This document shows positions 1 through 6,967 of a stretch of DNA of 64,000 bases, piece by piece (position 1 is the stretch's first letter; each line of letters begins with the position of its first letter). Source of the stretch: Fontibacter flavus (GTDB lineage Bacteria > Bacteroidota > Bacteroidia > Cytophagales > Cyclobacteriaceae); the NCBI RefSeq assembly GCF_042432905.1, contig NZ_JBHLWI010000014.1, positions 20,634 through 84,633 on the forward strand. Direction: 5' to 3'. The position numbers and the translations under genes are program-made. The notes below the pieces were generated by a model. It did no database searches, was not told the origin of the DNA, and worked only from the letters and a program-made list of their open reading frames with translations.

Positions 1-351
1 AGGAAAAGTAGTAGTCACTTCAGCAGATTGGATGCCCATGTGCTGATTATACTGCCTCTTAAATTCCTTTGCCGTGGACATCAATACATTGGACCTGTTT
101 TTTCTGGTCACTATATCAAAAAAACTTAACGTGATGGCATTACCTGTTTTTTCAAAAAGCGCCTTGAGCACATTATGTTTTTTATCGGTATTGATGATAG
201 GACTGTTGAGTAACAGCACAAGGTCTCTGTTTTCTGCAGCTATTTCCAACAATTGATTGACATCCCTGGAAACCTCCTCAAGCTGATTTTTTTCAACCGC
301 CAGTTCAATCAGGGCTTTCGCGTAACGGGATGCAACTTTAATATCTGACAT
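1..351 (-). CDS. atpH: ATP synthase F1 subunit delta, 3' end cut by window edge
   Basis: Delta (OSCP) subunit of the F1Fo ATP synthase, which joins the F1 head to the peripheral b stalk on the cytoplasmic side of the membrane. The reading frame starts at an ATG at 351 (MSDIKVASRYAKALIELA) and is open for 117 codons to the left edge; the family is usually about 180 residues, so roughly a third is missing. The N-terminal pattern with ASRYAKAL is diagnostic. It begins 2 nt after the atpF stop, so it is cotranscribed and probably translationally coupled. The order atpB-atpE-atpF-atpH on the minus strand implies atpA and atpG lie just outside the window. Confidence 0.95.
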   Translation of the reverse strand, partial: MSDIKVASRYAKALIELAVEKNQLEEVSRDVNQLLEIAAENRDLVLLLNSPIINTDKKHNVLKALFEKTGNAITLSFFDIVTRKNRSNVLMSTAKEFKRQYNQHMGIQSAEVTTTFP

Positions 352-353
352 AA

Positions 354-848
354 TTAGTTCAGCTTAAGTTCTTTGACCAATTCTTCTACCAAAGCTTTTT
401 GAGCAGCGTCTTCAGAGAAATTCTTCTTCAATAGCTTTTCAGCGATTTCCAATGAAAGAACACTCACCTGCACCTTTACTTCTTCCAAAGCAGCTTTTTT
501 CTCCGTCTCAATCGCAGCCTTTGCATTTTCAATCATTTTGGCACCTTCTTCCACTGCTTTTTCTCTGGCTTCCTCAATCAACTGTTTGGCAGTATCACTG
601 GCTTTCAAGAGCATTGCATCTCTTTCAATTTTAGCTTCATGAAGAATTTTTTCATTTTCAGCCTTCAGATTTGCCATTTCATTTCTGGCAATTTCAGCAG
701 ACTTTAGGGCGTCTTCGATGCTTTTTTCACGCTCATCCAAAGCAGCAAGAATAGGCTTCCAAGCAAACTTCATCAATAAAAACAACAGGGCAAGGAAACC
801 AATAAGTTGCCAGATAATCAGCCCGGAGCTAGGTAATATAAGATCCAT
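354..848 (-). CDS. atpF: ATP synthase Fo subunit b
   Basis: Peripheral-stalk b subunit, 164 residues. One N-terminal membrane helix (about residues 8-28, rich in L/F/I) is followed by a long, highly charged alpha-helical arm with many A, E and K residues typical of the b-b coiled coil. The sequence FAWKPILAALDER just after the helix is the family hallmark. It anchors the stator between Fo subunit a and F1 subunit delta. It lies 81 nt downstream of atpE, with a strong hairpin in that gap, and directly before atpH. Length and domain layout are normal. Confidence 0.97.
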   Translation of the reverse strand: MDLILPSSGLIIWQLIGFLALLFLLMKFAWKPILAALDEREKSIEDALKSAEIARNEMANLKAENEKILHEAKIERDAMLLKASDTAKQLIEEAREKAVEEGAKMIENAKAAIETEKKAALEEVKVQVSVLSLEIAEKLLKKNFSEDAAQKALVEELVKELKLN

Positions 849-892
849 GTATCGTTAGATTTATAATTTCGGTTTTGTTCAAATTAAGTGAA

Positions 893-915
893 GGGATCAG
901 CCAAGCGCTGATCCC
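893..915 (-). promoter_or_regulatory. intercistronic hairpin between atpE and atpF
   Basis: A perfect 9-bp stem (GGGATCAGC, 5-nt loop, GCTGATCCC) lies in the only sizeable gap inside the atpEFH part of the operon. On the minus-strand transcript it is not followed by a T run, so it does not look like a full terminator. Its position right after the c-subunit gene suggests an RNA-stability or partial-attenuation element that raises c-subunit output relative to b and delta. The function is inferred; the hairpin is seen. Confidence 0.5.
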
Positions 916-929
916 CTTTTCTTTTGTTC

Positions 930-1190
930 TTAGAAGGTTAGACCACCTGCGTTCAAAGCAATAAGTAGACAAACTACTACTGCGAACAGGGATACCACCT
1001 CAATAAGAGCTGCAATGATCAACATGGCAGTCTGAACTTTACCAGCAGCCTCAGGCTGACGGGCAATAGATTCCATAGCTTGACCACCAATTCTACCGAT
1101 ACCAAGGCCTGCGCCAATCGCAACAATACCAGCACCGATACCTGCACCCATAAGTGCTAGTCCAGCAGACAACAAGATTGAAGTTAACAT
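930..1190 (-). CDS. atpE: ATP synthase Fo subunit c
   Basis: Proteolipid c subunit, 86 residues, forming the rotor ring. Two membrane helices are evident: the first carries the glycine-rich packing motif (GAGIGAGIVAIGAGLGIG) and the polar loop has the conserved RQPE (ARQPEAAGK). The second carries the ion-binding Glu in AALIEVVSLFAVVV. The Glu is not followed by the Ser/Thr expected of sodium-type rings, so proton coupling is more likely. It sits between atpB and atpF on the minus strand. Confidence 0.97.
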   Translation of the reverse strand: MLTSILLSAGLALMGAGIGAGIVAIGAGLGIGRIGGQAMESIARQPEAAGKVQTAMLIIAALIEVVSLFAVVVCLLIALNAGGLTF

Positions 1191-1230
1191 ACGTGTTTAT
1201 TATTTATAAATTGAACAAAGAAATTTCTAA

Positions 1231-2253
1231 TTAATGATGATCGTGTTCTGCAACTGCCGCACCTATATACATTGCTGAAAATAAGGTGAAGACATATGCC
1301 TGAATTGTCGCTACCAACAATTCGATCACGTTAAGGAAAGTAACCATCAAGGTACTCACCACTCCAATGGCATAAGATTCAAAAATGAATACCAGCGCAA
1401 TGAATGCCAAGATTACAATGTGGCCAGCTGTAATCGCCACAAAGAGACGGACCATCAAGGCAAAAGGCTTGGTAAACAAACCAATAATCTCAACAGGAAC
1501 AATGACAATCAACAATGGCAATGGAACACCCGGCGTCGCAAATACGTGTTTCCAGTACTCCTTATTCCCGTTTACATTGACTACTATGAATGTCAATACC
1601 GCCAATGTCATCGTTACTGCAATATTTCCGGTAAGGTTGGCCGCACCTGGCATCAAGCCCAACAAGTTACCGAACCAAATAAAGAAAAACAGCGTCAAAA
1701 GATATGGTACAAATTTCATGTATTTAGGACCAATGGCTTTGTGAGCGATTTCGTCTCGTACAAAAACCACAATTGGCTCAAGTATAGCGGCTGCTCCTTT
1801 TGGTGCTTTTACGCCATTCTTTTTATAGTGTTTGGCTGCAGAAAGTACAAACCAGCCCATCACGATGATTACCAAAAACATCATGGCTACGTTTTTGGTA
1901 ATGGAAAGATCCGTGAAGCTTCTTCCATCAACGCTTTGCAAGTGCTCATGCTCATCAATGTAATAACCATTGTGCGCATAAGCTTCCCCAAACTTATGTG
2001 TTTCGTGATTTTGGAAATCAGAAGACATGTAGAACTCCAAGCCTCTGTCCCCTGAATAAATGATCACCGGCAGCGGAAGAGTCAAATGGGTATCTCCGAA
2101 AGTTGCAAAATGCCACTCATGGGAATCCTTTATGTGATGCATAATGAAGCCAGTTTTGTCTTCATCATCCCCAGCTGCAAACACAGGAGTTGACAGCGTT
2201 AGAAAAAACGCTGAAAATAAAACACTTAAGTAAAGAAACTTACGGAACATCAA
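1231..2253 (-). CDS. atpB: ATP synthase Fo subunit a
   Basis: Stator a subunit, 340 residues, providing the proton half-channels. It begins with a signal-peptide-like helix (to about residue 27) and a roughly 100-residue His/Asp-rich extracytoplasmic segment (several H, E and D residues, DEHEHLQSVDG). This extension makes Bacteroidota a subunits longer than the E. coli form. The C-terminal part has the multi-helix channel with the essential Arg in PFALMVRLFVAITAGH and the conserved terminal helix pair ending AEHDHH. It is followed 40 nt later by atpE. Confidence 0.96.
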   Translation of the reverse strand: MMFRKFLYLSVLFSAFFLTLSTPVFAAGDDEDKTGFIMHHIKDSHEWHFATFGDTHLTLPLPVIIYSGDRGLEFYMSSDFQNHETHKFGEAYAHNGYYIDEHEHLQSVDGRSFTDLSITKNVAMMFLVIIVMGWFVLSAAKHYKKNGVKAPKGAAAILEPIVVFVRDEIAHKAIGPKYMKFVPYLLTLFFFIWFGNLLGLMPGAANLTGNIAVTMTLAVLTFIVVNVNGNKEYWKHVFATPGVPLPLLIVIVPVEIIGLFTKPFALMVRLFVAITAGHIVILAFIALVFIFESYAIGVVSTLMVTFLNVIELLVATIQAYVFTLFSAMYIGAAVAEHDHH

Positions 2254-2269
2254 ATCAAATTTTTAGGTC

Positions 2270-2656
2270 CTATTTTGAAATCGGGCGCAAATTAGTTATT
2301 AACCCGTACATATCAAATAATAAGTAAAACAAATAAATGATAAAGAAATTAACTACAAACAAAATTATATTTTCAACCCCCAAAAAGAGAAAAATGGCTA
2401 TAAATCCTAAGCTAGCCAAAAACCTCACACCAACTGCTCCTAATATGATATTTACAGAATTTTCTTTATTCAAATTCACCAAATAATGGCTAAATGCACT
2501 GGTCACCCAGGTTAGTATAATAAAAAAAGAAAGGATCTTCCACACATGCTCATGAATCCAGGTTGGCATTATGAAATTTTGAATTACATAAATCACACCC
2601 CCTATAATGATAGATAAAATCAGGAGTTTGACAGTGAGAATCTTGATGCTTTGCAT
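2270..2656 (-). CDS. small four-helix membrane protein in atp operon, AtpI-like
   Basis: 128-residue hydrophobic protein with about four predicted membrane helices (near residues 8-27, 38-57, 68-95 and 98-118) and little else. It lies 16 nt upstream of atpB and 23 nt after the AtpZ-family gene, the usual place of the AtpI-type c-ring assembly or accessory factor. Weak sequence conservation is normal for AtpI, so the call rests mainly on position and topology. An unrelated small membrane protein cotranscribed with atp remains possible. Confidence 0.6.
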   Translation of the reverse strand: MQSIKILTVKLLILSIIIGGVIYVIQNFIMPTWIHEHVWKILSFFIILTWVTSAFSHYLVNLNKENSVNIILGAVGVRFLASLGFIAIFLFLGVENIILFVVNFFIIYLFYLLFDMYGLITNLRPISK

Positions 2657-2679
2657 GCGCCTTTAATTAGGCCGCAAAT

Positions 2680-2934
2680 CTAAGGCTTTTTATCTTTTTC
2701 TTCAGCCTTTTGGTCGTTTTTGAGTGAGATAAATAACTGATAAAAAGCTACAATAATAGAAAGGAAACAAAAAAGCAAAAGCCAAAGAGGAAATTTCATT
2801 TGGCTTTTTTGTTGAATATACCAACCTAGGGCTATCCCCAAGCCTATAACGGCAAACATTTGAAAGGATAAACCTATGTATTTAAAAATTAGGTGTGGTT
2901 TATCCTGCGACAACCTGTTTTTGGGGCTTTCCAT
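2680..2934 (-). CDS. AtpZ/AtpI family ATP synthase accessory protein
   Basis: 84-residue protein with two membrane helices (about 17-40 and 48-70). The first contains the family-typical glycine-rich stretch (GLSFQMFAVIGLGIALGWY), and the tail is charged and lysine-rich. AtpZ with AtpI has been linked to Mg/Ca transport and c-ring assembly in other bacteria. Its first 35 nt overlap the 3' end of the bactofilin gene in another frame, and no good later start is available. The overlap suggests coupled translation. Confidence 0.75.
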   Translation of the reverse strand: MESPKNRLSQDKPHLIFKYIGLSFQMFAVIGLGIALGWYIQQKSQMKFPLWLLLFCFLSIIVAFYQLFISLKNDQKAEEKDKKP

Positions 2935-3325
2935 TTTCAGATTGCTGTTGAGAGGTTGGCATACCGCTGTGATTCATCTGACATTTCCCGTTGAAGGTCG
3001 CACCATTTTCTACAACAAGCTTCTTTGTCGTGATATTACCGGTTATAAATGCTGTTTTTTTCAAATACAATATCTCAGAACAGCTTACTTCTCCTTCAAC
3101 TTTACCTGAAATTTCAGCCTCTACAGTTGAAAGATTTCCTTTGATCAGAGCAGAATCGCCTATGACGATTTTACTTTTGGATTTTACCTGGCCTTCCACA
3201 ACACCTTCTATACGGATATTGCCCTGAGCTTCTATGTCTCCTTTAATTTTTGTCTCTTTGGAAATCACATTACTGGAATTGACCATTTCCACGGCGGATT
3301 TTTTTTCTTCTTGTTTATTAAACAT
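2900..3325 (-). CDS. bactofilin family cytoskeletal protein
   Basis: 141-residue polymer-forming protein. The core (about residues 20-110) shows the regular G-x-I/V spaced beta-helix repeats of bactofilins (KIKGDIEAQGNIRIEGVVEG and similar), flanked by short disordered ends rich in K, Q and S. Bactofilins form membrane-associated filaments that position cell-wall enzymes. The M23 peptidase gene ends 2 nt upstream, and a bactofilin beside an M23 peptidase is a recurrent pair in bacteria that use bactofilins to control cell shape. The 3' end overlaps the AtpZ gene. Confidence 0.92.
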   Translation of the reverse strand: MFNKQEEKKSAVEMVNSSNVISKETKIKGDIEAQGNIRIEGVVEGQVKSKSKIVIGDSALIKGNLSTVEAEISGKVEGEVSCSEILYLKKTAFITGNITTKKLVVENGATFNGKCQMNHSGMPTSQQQSENGKPQKQVVAG

Positions 3326-3327
3326 AA

Positions 3328-4194
3328 CTAATCGAACGAAATGAAATCTTGGGGATTAAGCGGAGAACCTTTATACCATATTTCGAAGTGGAGGTGAGGA
3401 CCAGTGGTAAGTTCTCCAGTATTTCCAATGATGGAAATTATTTCACCTCCTCTTACGGCATCTCCTACTTTTTTCAATATTACCGAATTATGTTTATAAA
3501 TAGAAATCAATTCATTAGAATGCTGAATTCCTATTACATATCCGGTACTTAAAGTCCAAGCACTGAAAATTACCGTACCATCGGCTATGGTTTTCACAGC
3601 TTCGTTCTCCTTCGCCACAATATCCGTTCCAAAATGGTCTTTTAAAGGGTCAAAAGTAGCTGTTACTACTCCTTTCACCGGAGAGAAAAAATAAGTGTCT
3701 CCCATATTTGGGGATTCAACTGACTGTCGTGGGGTAAATTCCAAAGGAACACCCTTCATTTCCTCTAAAATACTTATAGTAGCTTCACTGGGTTCGAAAA
3801 GTTTTTCCTGTGGCTTAGTGCTTCCCGAAGAAGAATCAAGGTCAGTTACTGTTGACGAATCATCATATTCGCCGGCAATTACCCTTTGAATATTCAGCAT
3901 ATAGGCATCTTTTTTCATTACTTCCAAAGTAAGGGAGTCCACAGTTTCCGAAAGCTTAAGTAGCATAGCTGTATTTTCAGAATCCTTATAGGCAGGGTCA
4001 AACCAAGCTTTCAATAAGGTTTTTGACAAAAATAAAGACATGCCAAAGACCAAAATGAGAATTAAAATGCCAATCAGAAGAATCCGCATGGCAGTGATGT
4101 TGAATGATGTGATGACAGAAAAATCCTGCTCCTTTCTGATGACAAAAAGAAACTTGGATTTAATGAAGGCACCGATATTTTGGGGTAGTTTCAA
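3328..4194 (-). CDS. M23 family metallopeptidase (LytM-type), membrane anchored
   Basis: 288-residue peptidoglycan endopeptidase candidate. One membrane helix lies at about residues 33-56, then a linker with coiled-coil character, then a C-terminal LytM domain. Zinc-site residues are visible: HFGTD in the first motif and HLHFE in the second (GPHLHFEIW), so the site looks intact and not degenerate. It is probably the first gene of the minus-strand operon through bactofilin and atp genes. The partner bactofilin likely recruits it. A -7 box lies 25 nt before its ATG. Confidence 0.92.
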   Translation of the reverse strand: MKLPQNIGAFIKSKFLFVIRKEQDFSVITSFNITAMRILLIGILILILVFGMSLFLSKTLLKAWFDPAYKDSENTAMLLKLSETVDSLTLEVMKKDAYMLNIQRVIAGEYDDSSTVTDLDSSSGSTKPQEKLFEPSEATISILEEMKGVPLEFTPRQSVESPNMGDTYFFSPVKGVVTATFDPLKDHFGTDIVAKENEAVKTIADGTVIFSAWTLSTGYVIGIQHSNELISIYKHNSVILKKVGDAVRGGEIISIIGNTGELTTGPHLHFEIWYKGSPLNPQDFISFD

Positions 4195-4219
4195 GTATTT
4201 GTGAATTGGTTATGAATCT

Positions 4220-4227
4220 CAAAAATA
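4220..4227 (-). promoter_or_regulatory. -7 promoter element for the M23/bactofilin/atp operon
   Basis: On the minus strand this reads TATTTTTG, an exact match to the Bacteroidota TAnnTTTG -7 box, ending 25 nt before the ATG at 4194. No convincing TTTG -33 box is seen at the expected spacing. Confidence 0.5.
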
Positions 4228-4253
4228 TAATAATAAACGATAGCGTTTAATAT

Positions 4254-4284
4254 TTTGGTTCAAATCAACTATTTTGTGCCTTTG
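4254..4284 (+). promoter_or_regulatory. candidate promoter for porW/sprE
   Basis: TTTG (4254-4257), a 19-nt spacer and TGCCTTTG (4277-4284), one mismatch from TAnnTTTG, ending 14 nt before the ATG at 4299. The spacing matches the Bacteroidota -33/-7 arrangement. It faces the divergent M23 promoter in the same 104-nt gap. Confidence 0.4.
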
Positions 4285-4298
4285 TCCGATAAGTCAAA

Positions 4299-6938
4299 AT
4301 GCAAAGATCTATTTTAAGATTATTTGTCCTGATCGCTCTATTGTTTTCTGGCTGTTCTTCCGAAAAGAACACCTTCCTCAATAGGCAATTTCATAATACC
4401 ACTTCAAGGTATAATGCCCTTTTTTATGCCCAAAACAACCTCTTGGAGCTTGAAAAAGCAATTGAGAAAAGTCATCAGGAAGATTACTCCCAAGTACTGC
4501 CTATTTTTTTTCCTATAGACAGTGCCATTATAGACCAGAATGAAGAACTACTGACAGGTATCAGGGAATTTTCTTCCAAAGCCATAGAATGGCACAAAAT
4601 ATCGAAATGGGTCGATGACTCCTTTTTTCTTTTGGGAATGGCTGACTATTATGATGCCAGATTCGATGATGCTTCGAATACCTTCAGATACCTGAATGTG
4701 AACAGTAAGAAAAAAAGAATCAGACACCGAAGCCTGATCCAATTGATGCGGCAGTTTACCGATCAGAAAAACTTCGATGATGCAGCCTATGTCATTGATT
4801 ACCTTTCAAAAGAATCAGGCATCAACAAAGACAATAGGTTCATCTTATATAAAAACCTGGCCTATTATTACGATAAAAGAGGTGAGGTAAATGGCAAAAT
4901 CGGAGCTTTGGACAGGGCCTTGGGGCTGACTAAAGACAAAAAAGAAAAGTCAAGGATCAACTTTATCCTCGCCCAACTTTATCAACGAGAGGGACTTGAC
5001 GCATTGGCCTACAGTTATTATCAGGAAGCACTGAAAGGAAACCCACCTTACGAACGGAGTTTCTTTGCCCAACTATTTGCCCAACAGGTAGCAGAACTCA
5101 ATAAAAGCAAAGATGTCAGGAAAGTCAGGGGTTATTACGACGACCTTTATAAAGACAGTAAAAACCTTGACCTGAGGGATGTAATCCTGTATGAAAAAGC
5201 AATTTTTGAATTGAAGCAGGATAATATCGAAGAAGCAGAAGATCTTTTGATCAAGGCTGCAAAAGAAGATGGCAAAAACCCCGTTCAGAAAGGCTACATC
5301 TACCGCAAACTTGCTGAGATAAGTTACGACATCAAAAAGGATTTCAGGTCAACAAAATTCTATCTTGACTCTGCTTTAACGCACATCAAGCAAAGTGATC
5401 TCATTTACAATGAACTCACAGAGCAGAAGGGTATTTTTGACAACTATGTCAGACAGTTTGATGTCATTTCCAAAAACGACAGCTTGATCAGCCTCTCACA
5501 GTTGAGTCCTGAAGAACAGGAACTCGTAGCTGAAAGGTTTATCAAACAAGAAGAAGAGCGTCTGATCAGAGAAGCGGAAGAAAATGCCAAACCCAAATCG
5601 ACCGGTATTTTCGAAAATTTATTGGCTTTTGGGGGCAGAGGATCGGGAGAGTCCTTTTACTTCGATAATTCTGTAGCCATGCAACAAGGCTCTATTGATT
5701 TTTACAGAATATGGGGCAACAGGACTTTAGAAGACAACTGGAGAAGAAATGTGCAGGGATTTCAGACTACAGATCGATCAGGAAATCAAACTTCCAATGA
5801 GGTCCGTGCTGATGAAAATGGGGATTCCTCGGAAGAAGAAAATCCAATTTTAGCTCAAATTCCAGATAAAGAAAGTCTTTTGGCCCAAATCCCTAAAACA
5901 CCTGCCGCCATCAATGCATTGAAGGAGGAGTTGGAAATTGCTTATTTCGAAATGGGCAAACTTTTATTTTTTGACTTTAAAGAACCCAAGATGAGTATTG
6001 AATACTTGGAAGGGCTTATCACAAGTTATCCAAACTCCAACAAAAAAGCCGAAGCCTACTACATCCTCTTTCTTGCCAATCAGGAATCCGGAGGGAACGA
6101 AAAACTATACGCAGAGCGTTTAAACAGAGAATTCCCTGAGTCACCTTTTACCTTCTCAGTCAATAATCCTGATGGGATCAAAGGTAATCAGGCATTTCTG
6201 GAATCCTCGAAATTGTACAAGGATGCTTATGACCTTTATTACCAAAGAGAATATGTTGGCGCAAGAAGCGTTATCAGAAACACCCTTGAAAATTTCCCCT
6301 TGACCAAAAACACTGAGAAATTACTGCTTTTAGACATCATGATTTCAGGTAAAATTGATGATAAGGAGAGGTATAAAGGCAGGCTTGAAAATTACATACA
6401 GGTAACAGAAAATCAGGATTTGGTAAAAATGGCAAGAAATATGCTATTAGCTCTCACAGGAGATGATGTCAAGGAAGAGCAAAAAACAGATCAGTTGATA
6501 GCAAAAGATGAAGATACCGAAGAAACACCGGTACTTGGAGAAATAGAAGAAGAAGATGAAGAGGATTCACCCTACCGTGAAAATCCTAATCAAACACATA
6601 TATTTGTCATCGCTTTGGAGCCGGAGAAAGCCAAGGATGCAAAAAATCTTCTTGCTGACCTGGAAGCTTTCCACATGCAAAACTTTGCCAGTGCGCGATT
6701 GAGGACGGGCAACATGAACCTTAGCAGGGAAGAAGCAATATTTATCGTGAGCCCTTTTAGCAATGCAGAAAAGGCCCTCGATTATAGAAACAAATTTATG
6801 AATAGCTTCAATTCGGCTTCAATTGAGGATTCAGACAAAGAAAATTGCTTCTTGATTTCAATTGAAAACTTCCAGGAGCTGAATAGACGTAAAAACCTTA
6901 ATGAATACCGACAATTCTACAATAAGGTTTATAAATAA
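4299..6938 (+). CDS. porW: type IX secretion system lipoprotein PorW/SprE
   Basis: 879-residue TPR lipoprotein. The signal peptide ends in a lipobox (LLFSGCSS, Cys at residue 19), followed by the PorW/SprE start pattern NRQFHNTTSRYNALFYA. Degenerate TPR helices run from about residue 110 to 400, an acidic linker sits near 490-530, and further TPR-like repeats follow at about 545-720. In Flavobacterium SprE, and in PorW of Porphyromonas, this periplasmic lipoprotein links the trans-envelope motor GldKLMN to the translocon and is needed for gliding and secretion. The gldKLMN cluster is 5 kb away on the other strand. The class A PBP gene follows after 29 nt. Confidence 0.88.
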   Translation: MQRSILRLFVLIALLFSGCSSEKNTFLNRQFHNTTSRYNALFYAQNNLLELEKAIEKSHQEDYSQVLPIFFPIDSAIIDQNEELLTGIREFSSKAIEWHKISKWVDDSFFLLGMADYYDARFDDASNTFRYLNVNSKKKRIRHRSLIQLMRQFTDQKNFDDAAYVIDYLSKESGINKDNRFILYKNLAYYYDKRGEVNGKIGALDRALGLTKDKKEKSRINFILAQLYQREGLDALAYSYYQEALKGNPPYERSFFAQLFAQQVAELNKSKDVRKVRGYYDDLYKDSKNLDLRDVILYEKAIFELKQDNIEEAEDLLIKAAKEDGKNPVQKGYIYRKLAEISYDIKKDFRSTKFYLDSALTHIKQSDLIYNELTEQKGIFDNYVRQFDVISKNDSLISLSQLSPEEQELVAERFIKQEEERLIREAEENAKPKSTGIFENLLAFGGRGSGESFYFDNSVAMQQGSIDFYRIWGNRTLEDNWRRNVQGFQTTDRSGNQTSNEVRADENGDSSEEENPILAQIPDKESLLAQIPKTPAAINALKEELEIAYFEMGKLLFFDFKEPKMSIEYLEGLITSYPNSNKKAEAYYILFLANQESGGNEKLYAERLNREFPESPFTFSVNNPDGIKGNQAFLESSKLYKDAYDLYYQREYVGARSVIRNTLENFPLTKNTEKLLLLDIMISGKIDDKERYKGRLENYIQVTENQDLVKMARNMLLALTGDDVKEEQKTDQLIAKDEDTEETPVLGEIEEEDEEDSPYRENPNQTHIFVIALEPEKAKDAKNLLADLEAFHMQNFASARLRTGNMNLSREEAIFIVSPFSNAEKALDYRNKFMNSFNSASIEDSDKENCFLISIENFQELNRRKNLNEYRQFYNKVYK

Positions 6939-6967
6939 AAAGAATAGCTAATTACTGATAGATTATA

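Noticed and set aside
1420..2055. Long open frame (about 211 codons) on the plus strand inside atpB
   Set aside because: It is antisense to a clear subunit a gene with all family motifs; its product is low-complexity and has no start context.
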